This document shows, in pieces, positions 37,200 through 50,753 of a DNA stretch of 64,000 nt. The stretch lies in the NCBI GenBank assembly GCA_965178125.1, contig OZ237752.1, positions 682,001 through 746,000 of the forward strand. The letters run 5' to 3'. The position numbers and the translations under genes were made by a program. The notes under the pieces are model-generated. The model saw only the letters and a list, made by a program, of their open reading frames with translations. It ran no database searches and was not told where the DNA came from. Source of the DNA: Bilabrum cf. latius (Eukaryota; Bigyra: Bicosoecida; Bigyra; Bicosoecida). Position 1 is the first letter of the stretch, and every line of letters begins with the position of its first letter.

Positions 37200-40100
37200 A
37201 TGGGTGCAATGCGTGATGAGGTTGCCCGGCGTGCCTTGGTCTAGCTGGAACCGCACGCGGATGCTCTGTTGAAATCAAGCCCACCGTATGCTAGCTTCTT
37301 TGATGGTTGCGATGGTGATGATGGGGCAGAGATTGCGACCAGAATATTTTTCTATAATAGAAGCTTACTTCTTGCCTGCCTAGAAGACATGCTGGAGGGG
37401 TTGGCAGACCTTGGGCTGACAGCAGACAAGCGCGAGGTACTGGTGGACGTCGTGATGAGGCTGGTGGTGAGTTGTAGCGATCTATCCTCTCGTTGTTGCC
37501 CCCTCGAATGCACCTGGTATACAATGAATGAACCCATGAACATTGCTTCGCTCACCCTCGCAGCAACCGCCGCCGTCCAGCGAGTATGGATTCGGGCTCC
37601 CAGTTCATCTCCGTGAAGGCATCATCAAGATGAAGAGGTTGCGAAGGTCTAGAGATCCGCTCGTGGCAGAGCGAGCTCAAGCAGACAGGGTGTCAGCCGC
37701 TCGTTGCCTTGCGTTCCTCTACAGATCCGTCCAGATCACCATCACCTCGCCCTCGCCGTCTGGTGGAGCGAGGCGCCCGGACGGGGGTGAGCTTAAGCAG
37801 CTGATCGAAATCACAAGGTAGGCGTCCAACGAATTGTTCGAAGCTGTGGACCCAGCCGACAAGGAAGACGCCAAAGAGCTCCTTGGGCCGCTGATGGCGG
37901 CGCTTTTCTGCGCCAGTGACGCCCACAGCCCTCGCTTATCGCGACCACTGCCCGGCAGGCCGCCTGCGTACAGGTACGAAGCACTGTCTCGGATGCTCTT
38001 CGTGTTTACGAGCGAGGCTGACATCGGCAAAGAGGTGGGACTCGACAGGCGGCTGGGCCTCTCAACCAGGAAGAAGACCGGGCTGCTGTCAGCCTCCAAA
38101 ATGAACTGGAAGCACGACGCCGCATACGGGGCTCACCTGATCGCGCTGGGTCAGCTGCTGACTGGCATGCACAAGGCAGAAGAAATACTTAGAACGCAAG
38201 AAGTCGTTGGGAGTGCTAGGCTCCTTTTGGATGACGAGTTGACGGACATGGCTGCATCTGGCGCGGGAGCCGATGGAGATGCCGCGGGCGGCCACGCCGG
38301 CGTATTGCGTGCACAGCTGGCGCAGGACCCCCTGGACGTCGCGTTTGATGATGACATAATCAGAGACATTGAAACTAACAGGGAGGAGAAACGGCGCAAG
38401 ATGGCGGAATGGGGTCGCCGCGCGTGCCAGGAGGTTCTCAAGACGGCCATGAGGAAGCAGGGCGTCCGATTCCTGTGCCGGCTCTCGGCGAGGCCAGCAC
38501 TGCGGTGCTCCAAGCTCGCCGGGTCTGTGTGGCCCGAAGCCGTGCATCGCGCCATTGCAGTGTCGCGATGGTGCCATTCCGAAGTCGTCAGCCGTACTCT
38601 GAGGAAGATGGTGCAGCGTACAAAGCAGTCCCGGGCTATTGTGAGCACTTGCGATTTTTGTTGCTGCCGTCGTGCCCTGAGCCTCGCGTTTCTGCTTGCA
38701 GAACGTTTTCCTTTGCGTGTCGTGCCGTGCGTTGTTGTTCCTGATTGCACCGCCTGCAGCCTTTCCCAGTCCCCACAAACTTTCTATTGATGACACCTTT
38801 GTGTTCTGTGGTCGCAGACCTCTTCCATCCAGCGGGAGCTGAACTCCTGCGACTACATCCAGCACTGGGCGGCGCTTCACGCGCAGGTTGCAAGGGCCGC
38901 GCCGCAGCTGGCGTGCTACGCCGTGGATGACGTCGGCTCGCTGGCTCAGGTCGAGTCCTCCCCGGCCTTGCAAGAGGCTCTGGATGCCGCGGAGGATGAT
39001 GTGGACGAGGACCGAGTGATTGGCATGCTGCCGGTAGACCACCGCCTCCACGGCTGGCTGCACTTTGTGGCCCAGTCAGTCGAGTAGGACAGCACCAGCG
39101 GTGCAACTGCGTTCGCTGTCGACGCCGCAGCCGTCGCCACGGGACCTAGGTGCGGAACGACGCGACTCCCAGCGGCCCAGCTGGTGCTGCAGTACCTACT
39201 GGCGGACGCCTCTCACGCCATGGAGGCGGCCATGGACGCCATGAGGCCACGGAAGGCCCTGGAAGCGGTGGCTGACGCCGTGGCACCGGACAGGGCCAAC
39301 GCCGTCTCGGGGGGTGGTCGCGGAGCAGAGGCGGGCCACCTGGGCAATGTCACCATTCAGGCCATGCAGGCTGCCGACGAGAAGCTCAAATCGAGCGCTG
39401 TGCTGTAGCGCATCCTTCCTTCGGCGCGCATCGGAGACGCTCGAAGCTCTGCCGATGCGGCGCTCGCCAACCAAGGAGGCCGAACCCGTTCCACGCAGTG
39501 CCCCGACCACCTGACACTCTTCGGGATGATCGCCTTCCTGCGACGAACTGCCGCTAGCTGCGACCTCACCCAGCTGAGCCGCCGGCGCGACGCTATCAAG
39601 GCTCAGATCGAGCAGGTGGATCCCGACTTCAGGGAGCAAGATTTTGCTGCGGGTGCCGCCGCGGGTGCGTTGGCCAGCAGCGGTACGGGGAGGCATTCGC
39701 TGCCTCGGTTCTCCGACGACCCCGAGCTCAGGCGGCTCCAGCAGGAGCTGCTTCGCATCAACGGCAGGATTGACGCTGTTCGGAACCTGACGGATGCTGC
39801 GCGGCTCTCCGATGAGACGAGCGAGCGCATCGAGAGCATCCTCGCCCTGCTGGCGGTGCTGGCCTCGGAGCCGCTCTGCCGGTCCGTCCTTATCGCCAGG
39901 TGCCTGGCCCTCGTCCCCCTTCTGATGAACATGATCAGGCTCCCGCTCGACCACGGTGTGAAGGCCGCCGTGCTGCGCATCTTGGCGGTGCTTGCTCGCG
40001 ACTTGAATCTTGTCCCTCAGCTGTGGGTCGCCATCGAGAAGCAGAACCTGCTAGGTGCCAAGCAGATGCGGTCAGGACAGGCCTCCGGAGACGTCGTTGC

Positions 40101-43100
40101 TGCGCTAACTGGGATCCGGTCGGAGTTCTACGGTCCCGAGCGCGATGACAATGACTATCGCGCTTCCACGGAGTTCTCGCGGCTGCTGCGAGCCCTGGTT
40201 GCACACCGTGAGGGTCTGAGAATCCCGGCGGCTCTCGGGGCCCCGAGCCCGTTTGCTGGGGCCTGGCCGTACGCTCGATTCACCGTAAGCGAAGTGCTCG
40301 CGACATTTCCGTCACGCGTGTTCGGCAACGAGATCGAGAAGTGGCAGTCGGTCTTCCCGGCTCTGGGCTTCGCATCTGACGTGCTGCGGCGGTATCGCGT
40401 GTGCAGCCCGTCTCCTCTGCAGCTGGCCTGCGACGAAGCCATTGCCACCGGTGCAGGTAGCGACGAGGCGGCGCTCGAGCCTCGGCGGGTTGGTGCCACC
40501 GGTGCATCCAGAGGCGCGGCACGAGGCAGGGACTCGCGCGGTCCGGTGTACCCTGAGTGGGCTGTCCGCTCGGCGTGCGCTAGGCTAGACGTAAAGGATG
40601 CCACCGAGCTCGTCGGCACCGTGACGGGCGACTTCTGCCCCGTGACGCACCAATCGTGGGCAAAGCGGCATTCACGATCCAGGGAATAGTGCCCGAAATC
40701 CATTGGGTACGAAGTGGCTTCGCAACTGCTCAGCAGCACGTCTGCTTTCAAGGCTGTCATCGCCGTGCTGCGCGGCGGGGCCGAGTCCACGGGGCGGTCC
40801 GGGGGAGGCGTCGCCATGGTTGGGGCCGATGCTACCTCCACTACCGCGGCAGCCGGTGTCCCCGATGGCATGGAGGGGGCAGCTGGGCTCGTTTCGCTGC
40901 GCCTGGAGGAGGCAGGCCCTTCCGTGGACATCCGCCACGCAGGTGCCGCGCCTGAACTGGCGAGCAAGGACGACATCGGGTAGGTGGAGAGCGAGACCCG
41001 CATGGAGTTCGGGGCGGGCGAGTCTTCGGACGGCACCGGCAGCCGTTCTAACCCTGCCCTGCAGCGTCTCGAGCAGGACGAGGAGATCTACGACAGAGAG
41101 CGCGTGAGGCAGGATGCCTTGGGCACGCCGGATGAGGACGAAGGGTGGTGGCGGGAACGTTGCGTGCTGTTGGCGCTGCAACTGCTCGAGCAGGCGACCC
41201 GAATCGACGTGGATTTCAAGGACGCATGCACCAGGACCAACTCGTCGACCGAGGCAGCCACGGTGGGCGAGCTCCTCGCAGCGGAGCACGAGGCACTCAG
41301 GCTCATTGCTGGGTACGTTAGCTACCCCTCATGGCTGGAACCGCGCATCTCAGCGTGCGCGCTGCAGCTGCTGGCACGGCTGGTCGTTGGCGAGGGCTCC
41401 CACATAGGTGCAGACATTGCTCTGGATCAGCTGCGAGGGGACGCGGGCTCGTTGCGGAGGGGCATCGCGTCCTGTATCGCCGAAGGGCTGGCAGGGTCAG
41501 AAGAGGCCGATTTGCAGCTGGCGCTAGAAGCAGAGCAGCAGTCCATGATGGAGCTGGGGGCGCAGAACGCTCAGGTGCTGCTCGCTGGATGCCTCGGCGA
41601 CCCGGACGACCCGCCTGGCGCGAGCGGTCTCGTCGATGCTGGCGTTGGTCACGGTACCGGGGTGGGCTTGTGGTCTGCGGATGCGGGTCGAAGTCTTTCG
41701 AACGGAGTGGGCGCGTTCCGGTCGGTGCCTCACGAGGCGAACAGGAGGGCACTGCTGGCTCGTCGTGACGCTGCCCTGTTTCTGGTGGCGAGGCTGCTGG
41801 GAGCTCCCAGGCAAGTGGCCCTGGGCGCATCGTTTGACAACTCGGGTGGGATGGACGAGGCAGGCATTGTGCGAGGCCGCGCTGAGCTGCGGGCTGACTT
41901 GGCGTGCTTGCTGCTGGGCATTCATGGCGGCGAGTCCTCGATGGATGCAGAGCTCACTGGCATTGCAGGGGGTGCGGGCGGCTCCATCCTGGGCTTCTAG
42001 GATCTCGCGGCGCAGCGGCTGCAGACTCGCGACATGCAAGAAGGTGCCCTGCCCAGCATACTCAACTTCCTACATCAGCCAGGCTACCTCGCGCAGCGGC
42101 CACAGACGGCGGAGCAGTGCCTATCAGTCCTCCTCGCACTCAGGCGGAGCCAGAGCCAGCACAGGGCGGTGGACCGGTTCATCGAGCAGTACAGGGTGGA
42201 AGCGGGCTTGAGGATGAAGGAACACACGGACGCATCCGCTGCGTTTGATGACGACTAGGACGAGCTTGAGCTCGATGCAGACGGTATGCGCACGGTGGCA
42301 CTGTACGCAGATGGGAGATTCTTCAGCGCCGCGCTTCTCGAGGCCTTGAGGCTGCCCCCTGCCGGTGCAGGTCCTAGCGCTGGGCTCGAGGAGCTTCGGA
42401 TTGCATCGCAGCGGTCTGTTGCATGGCGAGGATGCGTGACCCTGTGCCTTCAAGGGTGTGCCCTGGACCTCAGGTACCTGAGCCAGCCTATGCTTTCCAG
42501 GCAAAGGGACGTGCAGCGCCTGCTGCGTGGCTTGTTTACGGCCTCCAGTGGCAGTGGTCACAACCTGTTCATGCGGGCGTTCTAGATCGTGAATCTCAAG
42601 GCACCGCCCCCGCCAGAACCCCCAAAGACGTATCTCGTGGCTGCCTTGGAGGAGATCGAGGAGCTCTCCGATGCCAGCCATCTGAAGCAGCGTGCCGGTG
42701 CCTCCACTTTGCTGCAGCTGTACGACCGAAGAATCGCCAACTTGGTGCTGGATGCTTACGTGCAGGTGGCGTTACACCGCGACGATAGCTCTGATGGTGC
42801 GCTCATTTCGTCCTTTGCTGCAGATGGGGATCGGGGTGATGCTGAAGAAGGTGGGATGGGCGGCATTGGGGTGGACGGGGGAATAGCAGGGATGAACGGA
42901 CCCGCCCCCGAGGCTGCCTGGTACCTTGCAGAAGACGGGGCGCCTCCCTTACACTACAATCAGCTAGTGGCCATGAAGGGCACCAAGCACGCCATCGACT
43001 CGAGGCTGCGTAGGCAGCAGATGGCCCACCGCCGGCTTCACGGGGTCGGCGGCACCGGCCAGAGCCAATCGTCTCACCAGGCGCCTCGAGGAACTACCCC

Positions 43101-45171
43101 GCAGATGTTTGTTGCCATGGGGCTTACCGTGGTGCAGGATTCCAACAATCGCTTCATGTCGTTGTTGGCAGACTGCCAGCTGCTGCACGCGTGGCACGCA
43201 GTTTTGCTCACTTCATACAGCGTGCCCCTGTGCAGGCGCATCCTGCAGGTCACACCCGGGCGCGTAGAAGAAGGAATCAGGTCGCTACCTCTGGCCAGAC
43301 GCACCGTGAACTCGCTATGCGGGATGCTGCAGCAGCTCACTGGAGCCAAGGAGGTCATGTCTCCGGTGCTAGAGTACGCCGCATCGGCTGTGTTGACCTT
43401 GTGCGCAGGATTCCGAGCAGCTGCTCAGGACGAGCTGGTGATGCGTCGCGCAGCCTCGCGGCGGATTTCCAGAATGGACGCCAGCGGGGTCGCAGGTCTG
43501 ATGTCAAGAAACGAAGACAGCCTAGGGGGTGGCCCTGCCTCAGCCGCCACGCTCGCAAGCATGTCTCGCGATGAGGCGGCGAGAGCAGTGAGGGGAATCA
43601 CGCAGTTGCTGTGCGCCCCCTTGCGGCCTGGACAGGTGGACACGGGTGCGTCTGGCCCTGCTCGTGGCCAGCTGGCATGCGCCCTTTCCCACATCCTTCA
43701 GCACCTGCAAACCACGCGACCGAACGACGGTGGCTTTCGGGCACCGCTAGCTGGCGATGACCAGTCGTTGCTCGGGATAGAGGGCATGCGGGAAGCCGGA
43801 GAAGCCTTGCTGGGTCTGTCGTCAGCCGGTAGATCGACTCGCCGTGGGGCTGGAGACGATACAGATGGTGGTGGCGATTTTGGCTTTGGTGTAGGCGGCA
43901 ACGGCAGCAGGAGCAACGGCGGGGTTGCCCCTGGCGCTGTCGTGGATCGTGCCGTGATTGCCGCCGCCCGGGGCCACGGGGCAAGCACTGCGGAAGCTGG
44001 CATGCGCGCTGCCCAAGCGCTTGACGGGGCGGTGTCTGCCCTTGCTGACAGCGGAGATGCCTTGTGCATTCGTCTTGCGACCGATTGCCTTGAGGCCCCG
44101 GCCTACGTACCCGGTGAATACGATCGCGCTCCAGACGAGCTGTCGCCCCCGTTGCTCCGCAGCCGCGATGTGTACCTGCATTCGCTTGGCGTAGTGATGC
44201 GCTTTGGAGCCGCGGCCGGAGGTGTGGCGAGGTGGTGCGCTGAACTCGTGCGGCTTGGCATGCCTGCCCAGCTTGTGGAATCGATGCGGACGCTCGACAC
44301 GCTCGAAAGTGGCTTGAGGAAGAGGCTGGCGAGAGCAGGCCACGAGTCATAGCGAGGTGCAGGGCAGCCGTCGGCACAGCGTCGGCGTGTGGACCTTCTG
44401 GAGATTGAGCCCGCTGGCGGTGCTACTGACATGGATGATCTCGATGACGAGGATGACCGCGATGAGCTGATCCGGCAGCACGAGCACATCGCAACCTGCC
44501 TCGATTCCACCATGTGGCTTGCGAGCGAGCTCGCCGCGATCTCGCGCGGGATGGCCAACCAGCTGCTCGAGGCGGATGCACTGGGATGCATCTCGAAAGA
44601 GTCCGCCTGGATGGCGCGTGCGGACCAGATGTCGCTCAGCAGGAGCCTCTTCGATGACGTAGATGCAACCAGCGGCACCGGACAGACCGTGTACAGGATA
44701 CGGACGAGCACGGCAGGTAGGCTGATCTCGCTCCTGCGTCTTGCCGTCTCAATGCTAAGGGCTGGCTAGGGATCCCAGACAGCTGCTCAGCAAGTGGTGC
44801 AGGTTCTCATGCGGCACCAGCAGACCGTGCGGTTCGTCTACTCTGAGCTGGTTGAATCCATGAGGCTGCTAGAAGAGGAGATCGCTGGCGAGGCGTCTGG
44901 TCGAAGAGGGGGCTAGCCTGCTGTGGCTGGAATGGGAAGGGGGCGGGAGTCAAGCAAGTCGCAGCAAGCAGTGGTGGCTGGGCAGCTCCTGTCTTTGGTG
45001 GTAGGCATGACCCTTCGGGCACTCGACATTCGAGAGCTTGCCAAGGCGGCCAGGGTCGTGGCTGGGTCTGAGAGGGATGCTGGGAATGACGGTAAGGCGT
45101 GGGCGGAGCGCACATTGGACCAGGTGCTCCTGTCTATTCTCGGGAGGTCCCTGTACACCCCGGCAAGGTGA
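37200..45171 (+). CDS. Nup205/Nup192-like inner-ring nucleoporin
   Basis: Exons 37200-37466, 37564-38640 and 38818-45171 join in phase (about 2,565 residues), with TAG as sense at about a dozen sites, for example 37242, 39085, 40981, 41998, 42583 and 44914. The protein is almost wholly alpha-helical. Local order matches the Nup192/Nup205/Nup188 superhelix: a helix pair ending VLRILAVLARDLNLVPQLW, a block with LRLIAGYVSYPSWLEPRISA (compare the conserved 'NIA.Y..Y' region), then LACLLLGIHG and LPSILNFLHQPGYLAQRP. These proteins scaffold the inner ring of the nuclear pore. The protein is longer than the usual 1,700-2,000 residues because of Gly/Asp-rich insertions near 42800-43100 and 43850-43950. 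The start at ATG 37200 follows an in-frame TGA but an earlier exon is possible. The family call is from pattern memory, not a search. Confidence 0.6.
37467..37563 (+). other. Intron in nucleoporin-like gene
   Basis: 97 bases, GTGAGT...CTCGCAG, phase 0. It joins frame +3 (VVMRLV) to frame +1 (QPPPSSEYGFG), changing frame exactly as needed. Confidence 0.85.
38641..38817 (+). other. Intron in nucleoporin-like gene
   Basis: 177 bases, GTGAGC...GTCGCAG, phase 0. It removes an in-frame TGA at 38788 and rejoins the same frame at SSIQRELNSCDYIQHW. An internal acceptor at 38701 is a weaker alternative. Confidence 0.75.
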
Positions 45172-45399
45172 GTGAGCCTGCGGGCAGTCGGCTGAACGGT
45201 CTCAGTTGAGCCATTGATATACCTGCTTGCTTGACCTCTGGTCAGTGGCCACATTTAGCGTATTCATAGGTTGTAGCACTATTTCCGAGCCCCAAACAAG
45301 AATCAGGCACCCTTGGCACTCCTTCAAAGATCGAATCTGAGTTTTCAGCCCAGTGGATCATCCCTAGATCCAAGATGGGTGGGTGCATTTCTAGCCTAG

Positions 45400-48300
45400 T
45401 TACACAAGGTGCGGGGTGCCCGGCAAGTCATGCTTACTGTTCCACTGCTCACTTGCACTGCCATCGATGTCCCGGACACCGCTGCTGCGGAGAGCGGCAG
45501 GCAATGAGCCGTTGGTTCCACCTGAGCTCTCGATGCTTGCCGCGTCTGGACTCGCAGAAGGCACATCGGTGGGTTCTTGAACGTTGTCAGGTTCAGTTCC
45601 CGCAGCAAGCATGCTCGCTGTCTGCGCCTTGGTGCCAACGAGCTCTGATTCAGTCGCGTCGTGCTGGCCGCTCCAGGTGGCTGGCGTGCGCCTCTGGACC
45701 CGAGGACCAGCGGGTGCTTTGCCTGCCTTGGTATCTGCGTAGGTGGTCGAGGCAGACTCACCGGCAAGATCCGATCTGCCCGCAGATTGTCTCCCAAAGT
45801 GGCCGACCCTGGTTGGCCTGCCGCCCAGTCCTGCCGAAGCCATAGACGGTATCCCCGTGTTCGATCGGGGAAGGGGACCGCTGCCTCTGTGAGCCCCAGC
45901 GGTTGCACGGAGCTTGGGAGGAGGATGTAGCGCGGTAGGTGGCAGAACCTGGCTTTCGAGTTGGATCACCTTCCCCCTTCCTCGCAGCATGTCCTCGATC
46001 GTCGCGAAGGCCGGCAGGCTTGCAGACACGTCAAGCGATTCTGGCAGCCTGTGGGCCTGCTGTGATAGGCGGCTCATGCGATTGCGGGCCGCACGATTGA
46101 AAGGAACCTTCCTCATCCAACTTCCATACGACTGCTTCGGAGGCTTGGGCGACAGCACGTACATCATGTCGCTGTCAGCAAGAACGGTAGCCTTGTCAGG
46201 GTTGCAAAACACGTACGGTGCGGACTTTTGCGCTGACGAGGCCTGCTTTGCATGCTGTTCTCCAGCGGAGCTCGAGTTAAACTGCTTGAAGCCGGACGTA
46301 GCGAAGCTTTTTCCTGTGGTAGGGCTATCCAACAAGTCAGCGCGGCTGCCCCTCGGCAGCTCAACATCGCTGTCGCTGCTGCTCGCGCCGTCCTCGTCGC
46401 TCGAATCCATGTATGCGTACTACTAGTACGCATTGCCTGCTCGCTGCGCTGCACCTGCCTCTGAGTATGTAGCTGCATCTCCGTTGGAGTCCTTGTCACC
46501 AGTATCGACCCGCTCTGGACAACTCCGGCGGAGGCCAAAAGCGAGCATATCATGCTGTGCCAGCATCTTCCTCCAGACTACGCCGTACTTGCGGCCAACC
46601 CACGCATCTGGGACCGGAATGAGGTACATTTTAGCGTTGCGCACCCTCGTGATCTGCTCGCGCTACCCCTTGGACCAGGATCGCAGCTGGCGGTCATCTC
46701 CACCAGCCACTAGGCTGTTTAGAATCGAGACAACGTACCGGTTGTAGAAGGCTTGGGACATGAGCACGTCCAGAAATGAGGGAGTAAAGCAGTGGCCCGC
46801 CACGAACGGGGCGCTCAGGAGCGTACCCGAGCTTCCATCCAATCCAGACGTGCTGAGAAACTGGATGTTGTCCTGCTGCGATATCTCCACGACAGCTTCC
46901 CGGTCCGGGACCAGATCGCGAATGAGTCTATAGGCGCAGATCACGTCGGAGTCTACGAGGTAGCCCCCGCTGGCAGAGGGACCCGCTTCTCCGCTTGGTG
47001 CCGCCGCTGGTCCTGCCGCAGCACCGCGTGCAGATGTGGTCCCGTCCGAGCGCGCGGGGGCACTTGACCCGACCCCTCGCCTGGAGGCCAGCAGCACCAC
47101 AGCCAGTGCTTCTTTCACGCCCGCGCGAAGCAGGTCGTGCTTCGCCATGGGAGATCCTCGGACAACGAACACGTCCTGAAACCTCGACGCCGGACCCCAG
47201 GTGTGCGACGGTATGGGCACGGGTGACATCACTACGATGGGCAGGTGGTCCACGAGGTGTGTCGCCCTCAGCGGCTTGACCAGGTGGTAGAGATTGCGGA
47301 CAGCGTCCGAGCATACAATAAGGATGTGATTCCGGATTGGCGGCCGCGCATTGCCGGGATTTGCAGCATTCTGTATCATCGCCCTCTCGAGCGGCCGGAC
47401 GATGTCGCTTCCGTCCGTGGTGTTCTCCAACAGCCGAAGCAGCGTCCTCTTCCGCTTGCGAGCGGCCTGCACCACGCGACGATGAAACTCGTCTGGGGAC
47501 TCTGCTTTCGAAATCGACTGATTGTTCAGAGGACCATCTTCCTCGGATGCGTAGGTAGCGCTGCTCTGCCGCGGCAAGACCTCCGACAGTCGGCTGTGCC
47601 GTGGCCCCTCAGGTGCAGCAGCAGAGAGCGAGCGCGGCATGCTGCGGCCTTGCTCCGCGTCTCTATTCTTCGGACTATTCCCCGTCTCGCCGGCTGCCTG
47701 GTTGTGCTTGGCCAAGCGCCTGGCCCGCCGGTCTTCCTTGAGCTTCTTGCGGGCGTGCTGCACCTGGGACTTGGCCAGGCGGAGCTTGTGGTGCAGCTTG
47801 AGCTCAACTGCAGGAGCAGGACCGCCCCCACCACTTTTGCCCCTTGGTTTTCGATTTTCTCCGTGTATCCAGTCGCGCAGAGCAGTTTTGAACGCCTCGT
47901 CTGATCCAGGCGTCGCTGGCGTTGTGCCGGGAGTGCCTGGCTGGGACGTCCCGCCGGCCACGGGACTGGAACTGGATCCATCGGCTTTGGCCTGGGGCGT
48001 AGTGGGCGTTGGAAACAGGTCGGAAATACTCGCCTTCCTTCTCATCTTGCCTCTTGGGTTGCGCCCGCTCAGATGCTCGAGAGGCGCGATGGATGCAGCG
48101 ATGTCCGCCTCTCTCTTGTCCCTTGCCAAACAGTAGGCGTGTACCAGGACGTTCTAGCTGGCCGGAATGACCATACTGGTGGGACACACGGCCACGATGG
48201 GTTCATCTAATGATGCGTCCATGATATCGACCGCGAACAGTACCACGCCAGCCGTCTCTTCGTAGATGATGCGAGCCGCCGCGGAGAACGTACATCCCCC

Positions 48301-50675
48301 AAACACGCTCGACAGCGGCACGCGGTAGATCTCATACTCTCCTCCCTGCCTGTACTCGTTGGCCCATGCCTTCTCCGCCCCCTCTTCGACGTATCCAGGA
48401 GGAGGGATTCCCATGGCCCCATCGCCGTCTGCGATGGTAGACTTGGTGTCGCCGTCGTCCAACTCGTTCTCTCCGTTCTCGCCGCGGGACGACTCGAACG
48501 AGCCATCGTCGGATGCCACCAGGTTAAACAGCATGGGAATGATGCCGGGGCACAGGCAGCTCTTCGCCAGCAGGTTCAGCTTCATTTCTTGGACGCTGAT
48601 TGACAGGGACATGCTCGCCTTCTCGTTCATGCCTTCGAGGAGGGCCCGCCCGTCCTGATCCGCGCCCACCTGGCCGCCCATCGATCCGAGCTCATGCAGG
48701 GTACCATCCTGGCTATGGGTGCGGATTGCATGCATATCGAGCGAGGGCATGGAACCCATGCGCATGTCGGCCCCCGTAAATGGCTGCCGGCTCTGCGCTC
48801 TGCTTGGGGCCTCCGACTCCATGGTCGGGATGCGTCCGGCGGTCAGGGCAGGCAGCTGCTCGGCATCGCCTGCAGCCCTGGCCAGCGAGCTGATCGACGA
48901 CATGGCGGAGTGAAATAGAACCCTGTTCTCTGCTCGGATGAGCTGCGCACACACGAAAACGTCCCTTCGATTCACCTGGTACACGAACCGCTTCACCGCG
49001 AGGGCTCGAAGGATAGTACTCGAGTCTTCCGCGTCTGGGCTTGGGGCCCACTTGTTGCACATGAGAAAAATGCCTGCCGATTGGGAGGCGCAGGCTCGCA
49101 GGAGATCCGCGTGGGACATCACGTTCCCGTCCAGGTAGGTCACCCCGTTCCGGAACTTTGGGGAGTGGAGCAGCACCTGCAGCTCGGGGGATGGTGACCC
49201 TCGAGCGAGGACCACTGCGTGCCTCTCGTCGTCTCCGTGGTCGTCTGCGAATAGCTCCTCAAGGAAAGCCTTTAAACCAGTGCTGCCCAACCCGCTGATG
49301 GCACCGCAGACGATCACGTGCGGCACTGCGGCAGAGTGCATGTACTTTTGCCTGACGTACACGCTCTGCTTGGACAGCAGCGCAACCAGTCGGTTCGTCT
49401 CGCGGGGCACCTGAAGGAAGACAAACACTAGGGTGACGAGTACTATCATCCTTCCTAGCGTAGTAGCTGGCACAACGTCGCCGTACCCTACGGTAGTGAG
49501 CGTGATTGACACGAGATCTGCGAACAGGGCAGGATGAGGCGGGACGCACGAGGTGGGACTGGTGCTGGTCAGTGCTTGGGCTATTAGCCTACAATCCACA
49601 CTAGGGCCGGCATTGAGCCAGTTACTACGATAGTACACTTACAGAAAGCGTTGTGAATTTGCAGAGGATGAAAACCTCTGTCGTAGGCGTCGTCGTTCAG
49701 CCATGGCTCGTGAGACTCTGCAATCTGGAGAGCCGCCGCCGAAACAAAGGCAAGACTCAGAACCGTAGAAAAGATCACGAAGACCTGCTTTGATATTTCT
49801 GACTAGATGTACTATGACAAGCCCTCCAGCTTCAACACTCGGAGCGCACGCAGCCCCGCGAACGCACGGAGCAGCAGGGACCGTTGCTCCCAAGCGAGCA
49901 GCTTGAAGACAGGCAGCACCGACACTGCGTCGAGCAGCACATGCGGGCTCACGATCAACTCAAACGGTTTTCTCGATAGCATCAAATCAAGTACTAGAAA
50001 CGCTACGAATATGCCAGCGATCACTAGCTCCAACGCGAGCCAAACAACGAACGGCAACGAATCAACGGTCTTGGGGTATGATTCAGCGACGTACAGTGCG
50101 CAGCTCAGCAAGGAGAACAAAACACCCAAAAAATGCAGGCTACGTCCAGCACTAGATGTCAGAATCCACCGCCTAAACTGTTGCATCCATCCTAGCGATG
50201 ATTCGTCAGCTAGCTCCATCGCATCCAAGTCAAAGCTACCAAAGTAGCTCTCTTGGTCCCAGTCTACGCGTAGCGAGCGGCAGAATCTAGTGTACTGGGG
50301 TGGACAGCGAAGTTTTGGTTTGGTAAGGTCAATTTCCAGGTCTTACCTGGTGCATTGAAGTCTGGGAGCACTTGCAGCTGTGATCTGTGGTTGATTTTTA
50401 TGCCACCTGGCAACCCGTCTCGAGGAGTGAAATCCCTTTTGACGTTCGAGCTCCCAAGACGTGGAAGATTTCGGCTGCTGATAACTCGCCTGCTGCTCAT
50501 TTCGAGATGCGAAGTGAGCGCTTCGAGTCGCGAAATGCATAGCTTTACGTGTGACGAGTGAGTGCACAACGACGCAGCACACTGCACACACATACAGTGC
50601 CGTAGACTGAAGATACAGCCATGCAAGGGCAGAAGCAAGAGCGAATTTTCCGTTTTGCGCTAGCAGCAAGGGCAT
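45400..50675 (-). CDS. BK/Slo-type potassium channel
   Basis: Three exons (50347-50675, 49643-50286, 45400-49580) give 1,717 residues ending at TAA. Order: an extra N-terminal hydrophobic segment like Slo S0 (LYVCAVCCVVVHSLV); S1-S4, with S4 LLLRAFAGLRALRVLKLEG; S5; pore helix and filter SITLTTVGYGDVVPATT; and S6. Then comes RCK1 (VIVCGAISGLGSTGLKAFL, CNKWAPSPDAEDSSTILRAL), where the PDAED-type stretch is a Slo hallmark. RCK2 follows (HILIVCSDAVRNLYHLVKPL) and the late RCK2 stretch FLDVLMSQAFYNRYVVSIL. TAGs at 49812, 49803, 48154, 46663, 46423 and 46420 keep the frame. The acidic calcium bowl is absent: the matching place reads QFLSTSGLDGSSG. A long Ser/Asp-rich tail follows. Likely a plasma-membrane or organelle K+ channel gated by voltage and ligands. 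The start MPLLLAQNGKFALAS is chosen because it encodes S0 and splices in phase. Confidence 0.92.
49581..49642 (-). other. Intron in BK channel gene
   Basis: 62 bases on the minus strand, GTAAGT...TAATAG, phase 1. It joins the S5-pore linker (LQIHNAF) to SQALTSTSPTS just before the pore helix. Confidence 0.8.
50287..50346 (-). other. Intron in BK channel gene
   Basis: 60 bases on the minus strand, GTAAGA...ACTAG, splitting an Arg codon AG|A. It joins QCT-R to FCRSLRVDWDQES. Confidence 0.75.
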
Positions 50676-50753
50676 GCTACGAGCATCAGCAAGCTAGATA
50701 AATAGAAGACTGGCCAAGACAGGGGGGCCGCGGCCCCTCAACGCCAGATCTGC

